A stretch of 10,473 bases of DNA from DATCDR01 sp036510575 (GTDB lineage Bacteria > Actinomycetota > Acidimicrobiia > Acidimicrobiales > Bog-793). The notes beneath the pieces are model-generated. The model was not told the origin of the DNA, did no database searches, and saw nothing but the letters and a program-made list of their open reading frames with translations. Within the stretch, counting starts at the first letter, position 1; each line of letters begins with the position of its first letter. Of the stretch, positions 6,916-10,473 are shown piece by piece. The position numbers and the translations under genes were made by a program. The stretch lies in assembly GCA_036510575.1 (NCBI GenBank), contig DATCDR010000202.1, forward strand, positions 1 through 10,473, given 5' to 3'.

Positions 6916-7376
6916 GAAAAGATGATCTTCGCGGCAATGCGGGCCGTCACTGCCGGTCTGGTGATGTTCCCAATAGGAGTTCTCGTTCTCGGCTCGATTG
7001 CGTTTCGTACCGCGGGCCTTCCGACAGCCGCCGCAGCCCTCGTGCTCGTCGCGATTACCGGCTCCACGCTCGGCCTGACACTCGGGACGCTGGTGCCACC
7101 CCAGCGCATCAACATCACGTTCGCACTCGTGATGACACCGCTCCTGTTCACCGGCTGTAGCCAGTACCCATGGCCGAGCCTGGCGCGGCTGCGCTGGTTC
7201 CAAGTCATAACGCGACGCTGGATCCGATGACCTACGTCAGCAAGGCGATGCGGGGGTCACTGGTCCCGGTCGTCGCGCACCTGAATACGACTGTCTGCTT
7301 CATAGCGATCTTCGCCGCTATCGGTATCTTCGGCACCATCGGAATCCGCGGCTTCCTCCGACGAGCGGTCGATTGA
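6916..7376 (+). pseudogene. ABC-2 type transporter permease remnant, 5'-truncated and frameshifted
   Basis: Remnant of the membrane subunit of a daunorubicin-exporter-like ABC transporter. From 6916 the frame reads EKMIFAAMRAVTAG, then LGLTLGTLVPPQRI and PLLFTGCSQYPWPSLARLRW, all typical of the C-terminal half of actinobacterial ABC-2 permeases. It hits a stop at 7230 shortly after WFQVIT. The rest of the family sequence (DPMTYVSKAMRGSLVPV ... IGIRGFLRRAVD) continues in another frame to 7376, so a frameshift lies around 7210-7220. The N-terminal half (about 100 or more residues) is missing. A possible further decayed piece is in another frame at 6881-6915 (VVVAV joining EKMIF if one base is restored). 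No ATP-binding partner gene is present. Not functional unless the frameshift is a sequencing error, and even then truncated. Confidence 0.8.
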
Positions 7377-7386
7377 GCGCATCGCC

Positions 7387-8079
7387 ATGGACCCCCTGCT
7401 CATCCTCTGGGACATCGACGGCACCTTGATCCGAGGCGGCGAGGTCGCGGCCGCGGTCTTCGAGCTTGCACTCGCCAGCGTCACCGGCCAAATGCCGCGC
7501 GAGCGAGTGAGGATGAGTGGAAAGACGGACCCGCAGATCATCGCTGAGTACCTCGAGATGATGGGAGTCCACGATCTAGATGTGCTTTCGGCGGTGCTCG
7601 AACTCGCCGAGCAAGAGCTCGCCGCCGCGGAAGTACTCCTCTCCGAGCAGGGCTCAATCTGTGCCGGGGTCTCCGAGCTTCTCGAGCGGCTCTCCACCTA
7701 TGAGGAGGTGACCCAGACCCTCCTTACGGGAAACATTGCGGCGAACGCGCTGGTCAAGCTCCGCGCATTTGGTCTCGACAAATTCATCGACTTCGACATC
7801 GGCGCCTACGGCAGTGACCACGCCGAGCGGACGAGCCTGGTGCCGATCGCACTCGAGCGTGCAAAGCGCCTCCGGTCCCTGCGCATCGATCGGGATCGGA
7901 CATGGGTCATCGGCGACACCCCAAACGATGCCGCGTGCGCGTTCGCAGGCGGTGTTCGCTGCCTCCTCGTCGCGACGGGGACCTACAGCCTCGACGAGCT
8001 GCGACTCCAACCTGCCGACGCGATCCTCGCCGATCTGTCCGACATCGCCCACGTGATGAGCGTGATCGGCGCGGCGTAG
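7387..8079 (+). CDS. HAD-superfamily hydrolase (phosphatase, phosphoglycolate phosphatase-like)
   Basis: Cytoplasmic Mg-dependent phosphatase of 230 residues. Motif I is DIDGTLI with nucleophile Asp9 and Asp11; motif II is LLTGN with Thr114; a candidate motif III lysine is Lys124 in ALVKLRAFGLD; motif IV is VIGDTPNDAACA with Asp177 and Asp181. The helical cap lies between about residues 17 and 85, the pattern of C1-cap enzymes such as phosphoglycolate phosphatases and beta-phosphoglucomutases. The exact substrate cannot be assigned. ATG at 7387 gives a start a few residues before motif I, as usual. It begins 10 bp after the permease relic, so it may once have been co-transcribed with that gene; its own promoter is not obvious. 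It ends 4 bp before the convergent metal-hydrolase gene. Confidence 0.88.
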   Translation: MDPLLILWDIDGTLIRGGEVAAAVFELALASVTGQMPRERVRMSGKTDPQIIAEYLEMMGVHDLDVLSAVLELAEQELAAAEVLLSEQGSICAGVSELLERLSTYEEVTQTLLTGNIAANALVKLRAFGLDKFIDFDIGAYGSDHAERTSLVPIALERAKRLRSLRIDRDRTWVIGDTPNDAACAFAGGVRCLLVATGTYSLDELRLQPADAILADLSDIAHVMSVIGAA

Positions 8080-8083
8080 CTCC

Positions 8084-8803
8084 CTACGCGGAGAGCCACG
8101 CCGGGACGAAGTGCCACGCACGCTTCAGCTCTGCGCGCAATCGGTCCGTGTCGGGCTCAGCCCGCTCGAGGAGGGTCCAAAATCGCGGCGAGTGGTTGAG
8201 CTGGCGCCGATGACAAAGCTCATGGAGCAGCACGTAATCGACGAGCTCGGCCGGCAAGAAAACTAGGTAGTAGTTGAGACTGATCGTCCCTTTCGCGGAA
8301 CAACTGCCCCAGCGCGTCTGCTGAGCGCGGATCGCGACCTTCGGCACGGAGACGCCGAGCTCCTCGGCACGCGCGAGAAGACGTGGCTCAAGGACCGAGC
8401 GCGCGCGCCGCGAGAGGTATCGCTTCATGGCCGATCGTTGGGCCTCCTCGTCAAAGCCCTCCGCGGTCACGATTAACCGACCAGAGCGCTCGAGTGCACG
8501 AGACGAGCCCACGGCGTCTTGGTAGTCGATCGGCACGAGCTCGCCGGTGAGACGAAGCGCGAGACCATCTGGTCTTACGACCGAGGGAGTCTCGGTCACG
8601 AGAGCGCTCTCGGCGGCAAAACGTTCGCGCACCTGCTCTATCCACGAGCGATGCTCCTCGACGAGCCGCGGCACGCGCGATCGTGCGAAACGCTCAGGGA
8701 TCACGACGGTGAGCTGGCCGGAGTACGCGACGCTTAGCCGTGCGTGACGGGCACGTCGGCTGACTCGAATCTGGTATTCCGGCGGCTGCGAGATGATTGC
8801 CAA
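8084..8803 (-). CDS. YgjP-like (DUF45) HExxH metal-dependent hydrolase
   Basis: A 239-residue protein of the YgjP/DUF45 family, related in fold to zincin metallopeptidases; some members have been described as nucleotide pyrophosphatases, so 'peptidase' is uncertain. Conserved block: TRWGSCSAKGTISLNYYLVF at 163-182, then HELCH at 194-198 (two His ligands and the catalytic Glu), then LNHSPRFW at 202-209 with His204 as likely third ligand. The N-terminal part (YQIRVSRRARHARLSV) is typical. The start is a TTG at 8803: an in-frame TAG lies one codon upstream of it, and no other plausible start precedes the conserved N-terminus. All active-site residues are present, so it should be active. Convergent with the HAD gene with 4 bp between stops. 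Confidence 0.88.
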   Translation of the reverse strand: MAIISQPPEYQIRVSRRARHARLSVAYSGQLTVVIPERFARSRVPRLVEEHRSWIEQVRERFAAESALVTETPSVVRPDGLALRLTGELVPIDYQDAVGSSRALERSGRLIVTAEGFDEEAQRSAMKRYLSRRARSVLEPRLLARAEELGVSVPKVAIRAQQTRWGSCSAKGTISLNYYLVFLPAELVDYVLLHELCHRRQLNHSPRFWTLLERAEPDTDRLRAELKRAWHFVPAWLSA

Positions 8804-8842
8804 GGTCTATATGAGGTTCGCTACCTAAAGAGCCCGACTCGA

Positions 8843-9004
8843 TCACAACTCGCCTTGAGCTGTGTGCGAGAAGCACGACGGTCTCGTGCTGCCCGATGCG
8901 TCAACACTACGACCGCTTCCCACACGATGCCTAGCGACCGCGTCGATCGCCGCTTTCGCGTGCCGCGCCGGCACCACCGCATCCGCATACGAAGCCGGCT
9001 GCAT
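8843..9004 (-). CDS. Possible small ORF, 53 residues, unknown
   Basis: An ATG at 9004 follows a purine-rich AGGGGGAAGG tract 1 bp upstream, a good if close ribosome-binding sequence, and lies 18 bp after the DUF1990 stop on the same strand. It would encode a 53-residue, alanine-rich, basic peptide (MQPASYADAVVPARHAKAA...) with no recognised domain, ending at 8843. It fills most of the gap between DUF1990 and the YgjP-like gene. It could equally be noise in high-GC DNA. Confidence 0.2.
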   Translation of the reverse strand: MQPASYADAVVPARHAKAAIDAVARHRVGSGRSVDASGSTRPSCFSHTAQGEL

Positions 9005-9022
9005 ACCTTCCCCCTACGGTGA

Positions 9023-9604
9023 CTACTCCTGCGGCGTCGCTGCTACGAAGCCACGAACACCCTCGAGGTAGCCGTACGTTGCTCGCTGTTGGATCCATCG
9101 AGAAACCGGACCGCCCAACCTCGCGAGCAGATCGCGTGGACGCGAAAAAGCTGCCACCTCGAATCGAACCACGTCGTCTGGACCCCGACGCACGACGAAG
9201 GACTCCTCGCCGCGCTCGGGGTGGCCCGGCAGTGTGCCATACGCGTATCCGAAACTGTCCTGCTCCGCGATCGTCGCGACGATTCGACACGGAGCAAGAA
9301 CAGCTAGCGGTCCAAGCGGTATCTCAGCTACGACAACCACACCTACCTCAAGTGGGGCTCGCTCTGGCGCGACAGCGATGTGGAGGTACGCATGACCTGC
9401 CCACTCTCGAAGCGCATCGCATCCCCGGGCAAAGGCCCGCTCTCCAACGCCGAGCTCGACGGCTTCGCGAGTGTGGTGGTACCCCTCGGGTAGATGACTT
9501 CCCAAGGACGCGCCAACCTCGAGGTACGTGAGCTCCTGCTCCAAGGCGCCTCGTCGCAGTCGGTCAACGGTCGCATGGTTAAAGAACCGGAGTCTGACGG
9601 GCAT
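9023..9604 (-). CDS. DUF1990 family protein
   Basis: A 193-residue protein of the DUF1990 family, common in actinobacteria; function unknown. Recognised from the N-terminal LTYLEVGASLGSHLPEGYHH, the central FGYAYGTLPGHPERGEESF and the C-terminal VRFEVAAFSRPRDLLARLGG. No signal peptide or membrane helix is evident, so it is probably cytoplasmic. The frame is open upstream to an ATG at 9760, but the 52 extra residues are unlike the family and would run into the divergent GrpB gene. ATG at 9604 (MPVRLRFF) gives a normal length, and a GAGAG lies about 10 bp upstream of it. Confidence 0.85.
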   Translation of the reverse strand: MPVRLRFFNHATVDRLRRGALEQELTYLEVGASLGSHLPEGYHHTREAVELGVGERAFARGCDALREWAGHAYLHIAVAPERAPLEVGVVVVAEIPLGPLAVLAPCRIVATIAEQDSFGYAYGTLPGHPERGEESFVVRRGPDDVVRFEVAAFSRPRDLLARLGGPVSRWIQQRATYGYLEGVRGFVAATPQE

Positions 9605-9688
9605 AGTGCAGTCTCTCAACTGAGCGCCGAGGGCCTGCCGCAAAACGCCGAGCGCAAGAAGCGAGGTGCCTGCTGCAACACTTGGACC
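9605..9688. promoter_or_regulatory. 84-bp divergent promoter region of DUF1990 and GrpB genes
   Basis: Position is the only strong evidence: the two chosen starts face away from each other across this gap. No convincing -35/-10 pairs or operator dyads were picked out by eye. The plus-strand frame is open across it, but its translation here is not like GrpB proteins. Confidence 0.4.
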
Positions 9689-10303
9689 GTGGAGGAGTCG
9701 AAGCCGATCGTGATCACGGACTACAACCCTGACTGGCCGACCTGGTTTGCCCAGGTACATGAGTACGTCTGGCCAGCAGTTGACGGCCTAGCGCTACGAA
9801 TCGAGCACGTCGGGTCAACTGCTGTCGTCGGCCTTGCCGCCAAACCGATCATCGACGTGGACATTGTCGTCGCCCATGGCGACCTCATCGAAGCGACGAT
9901 CGAGCGCGTGACCGCGATCGGCTACGAGTGGGGCGGCGATCTCGGGCTGCCGGGTCGTGAGGCATTCAGCGCGGTGTCGGAAAACCGGCTCCCCGAACAT
10001 CACCTCTACCTCGTGGTCGCAAACAACCGACCTCACGAAGATCACTGGTTGCTTCGAGACCTCCTGAACGAAGATGCGGGGGCCAGGGCTCGATACGCGG
10101 CGGTAAAGCGGGAGAACGCGAGGGTTTCCGCTGGTGACCTGACGGTCTATACCGCCCGCAAGGCCGCGTTCGTTGCGGAGCTCCTACGCTCCGCTCGACA
10201 ACAACGCGGGCTTGCAGAGGTGACGTACTGGATCCCGACTTCGGCCGAACTACTTCCGCCGACACCTTGCGGCGAGGGACTCGACCGGCAGGGCACCCGC
10301 TGA
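9689..10303 (+). CDS. GrpB / UPF0157 family protein (nucleotidyltransferase fold)
   Basis: A 204-residue cytoplasmic protein of the GrpB/UPF0157 family, which has a nucleotidyltransferase-like fold; its biochemical role is not established. Seen: KPIVITDYNPDWPTWF near the N-terminus, then the family motif IEHVGSTAVVGLAAKPIIDV (about 38-57) with the paired aspartates Asp55 and Asp57, and EHHLYLVV, HWLLRDLL and YTARKAAFVAELL further on. The usual GSTAVPGL has Val for Pro here. The last 30 or so residues, after LLRSARQQRG, extend beyond the typical end. The frame is open back to 9494, but the upstream translation is not family-like, so the GTG at 9689 is chosen; its ribosome site is weak. ATG at 9575 is a less likely alternative, since it would overlap the DUF1990 start. 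Confidence 0.82.
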   Translation: MEESKPIVITDYNPDWPTWFAQVHEYVWPAVDGLALRIEHVGSTAVVGLAAKPIIDVDIVVAHGDLIEATIERVTAIGYEWGGDLGLPGREAFSAVSENRLPEHHLYLVVANNRPHEDHWLLRDLLNEDAGARARYAAVKRENARVSAGDLTVYTARKAAFVAELLRSARQQRGLAEVTYWIPTSAELLPPTPCGEGLDRQGTR

Positions 10304-10383
10304 CGGCTCGGCGCAGAATCGTCAGATAGACGGCGACCCGGTTATCTGGGATGGGGCTCGCGAGACGAGCTGTCCGTGGCGTA

Positions 10384-10405
10384 CGTCGGACGAAATCGTC
10401 GGACG
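10384..10405. repeat. CGTCGGACG direct repeat, 13-bp period
   Basis: CGTCGGACG occurs at 10384-10392 and 10397-10405 with AAAT between. It lies in non-coding DNA between the GrpB stop and the IS-like end. It could be a protein-binding site or a small slippage duplication; nothing further can be said. Confidence 0.3.
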
Positions 10406-10427
10406 TGGCGCGAATCCGTTCTGAGGT

Positions 10428-10473
10428 TGCCCAGTAAAAGTAGACACGGTGGTTATGCAGCGACAGCGGTGTG
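10428..10473 (-). mobile_element. End of an IS3-like insertion sequence, cut by the window edge
   Basis: TGCCCAGTAAAAGTAGACAC starting at 10428 reads on the other strand as GTGTCTACTTTTACTGGGCA, which resembles terminal inverted repeats of IS3-type elements in actinobacteria. Just inside it, a minus-strand stop at 10453-10455 ends a frame with a transposase-like tail. The opposite terminus and target duplication are outside the window, so family and exact boundary are inferred. Confidence 0.45.
10453..10473 (-). CDS. Last six codons of a probable transposase (partial)
   Basis: The minus strand reads HTAVAA then TAA, placed just inside the putative IS end. Alanine-rich short tails after an RLHT- or RHT-like stretch are common in IS3 OrfB transposases, but six residues cannot prove it. 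The rest of the gene is off the window. Confidence 0.35.
   Translation of the reverse strand, partial: HTAVAA

Noticed and set aside
6612..7208. Minus-strand 198-codon frame
   Set aside because: Antisense to the permease relic and overlapping the YfhO 5' region in another frame; no domain seen.
9019..9531. Plus-strand 170-codon frame
   Set aside because: Antisense to the DUF1990 gene, which has clear family motifs.
10356..10370. GCTCG-CGAGA-CGAGC hairpin as a terminator for the GrpB gene
   Set aside because: Only a 5-bp stem and no U-tract, so not supportable as a rho-independent terminator.
1..10473. CRISPR array or a defence-type operon
   Set aside because: No regularly spaced repeats of CRISPR size and no cas, restriction or toxin-antitoxin-like genes were seen in the window.

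Overview
The window is high-GC DNA with mostly C/G-ending codons, several GTG or TTG starts, and protein families common in Actinobacteriota (an actinobacterial-type ABC-2 permease, DUF1990, UPF0104, GrpB). An actinobacterium is the best guess, but no gene here fixes the genus. It looks like a junction between an integrated mobile element and a patchwork of ordinary chromosomal genes, with another insertion-sequence end at the right edge.

Left part (1-1023). A tyrosine recombinase gene runs off the left edge on the minus strand (start at 833). Its start faces the 3' end of an intact tRNA-Thr(CGT) gene (949-1023, minus). This is the classic layout of an island, ICE or prophage integrated into a tRNA 3' end, with int next to the attachment site. 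The recombinase carries a degenerate HNH-like domain at its N-terminus. The 115 bp between int and the tRNA hold three 12-bp-phased copies of GTGTATCG, one inverted copy, and a perfect 14-bp palindrome. These are candidate arm-type, excisionase or operator sites.

Middle part (1024-6880). A UPF0104/lysylphosphatidylglycerol-synthase-TM-like membrane protein (1173-2258, minus) ends inside a 37-bp relic of a second tRNA 3' half, the mark of another, older integration event. After a 464-bp stretch with no supported gene come a SulP-family anion transporter with a C-terminal STAS domain (2723-4456, plus) and, convergent to it, a large YfhO-family multipass membrane protein (4481-6763, minus).

Right part (6881-10473). 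An ABC-2 permease survives only as a 5'-truncated, frameshifted remnant (6916-7376, plus). It is followed 10 bp later by an intact HAD-family phosphatase (7387-8079, plus), then a convergent YgjP-like HExxH metal hydrolase (8084-8803, minus). A DUF1990 gene (9023-9604, minus) and a GrpB/UPF0157 gene (9689-10303, plus) are divergent across an 84-bp shared promoter region. The last 46 bases look like the end of an IS3-like insertion sequence with the last six codons of its transposase on the minus strand.

The genes do not form one pathway. They are mostly single, convergent or divergent units of membrane and housekeeping functions, with three traces of mobile DNA (int/tRNA, tRNA relic, IS end) and one decayed transporter. 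The most distinctive item is the HNH-like/recombinase fusion with its phased repeats.
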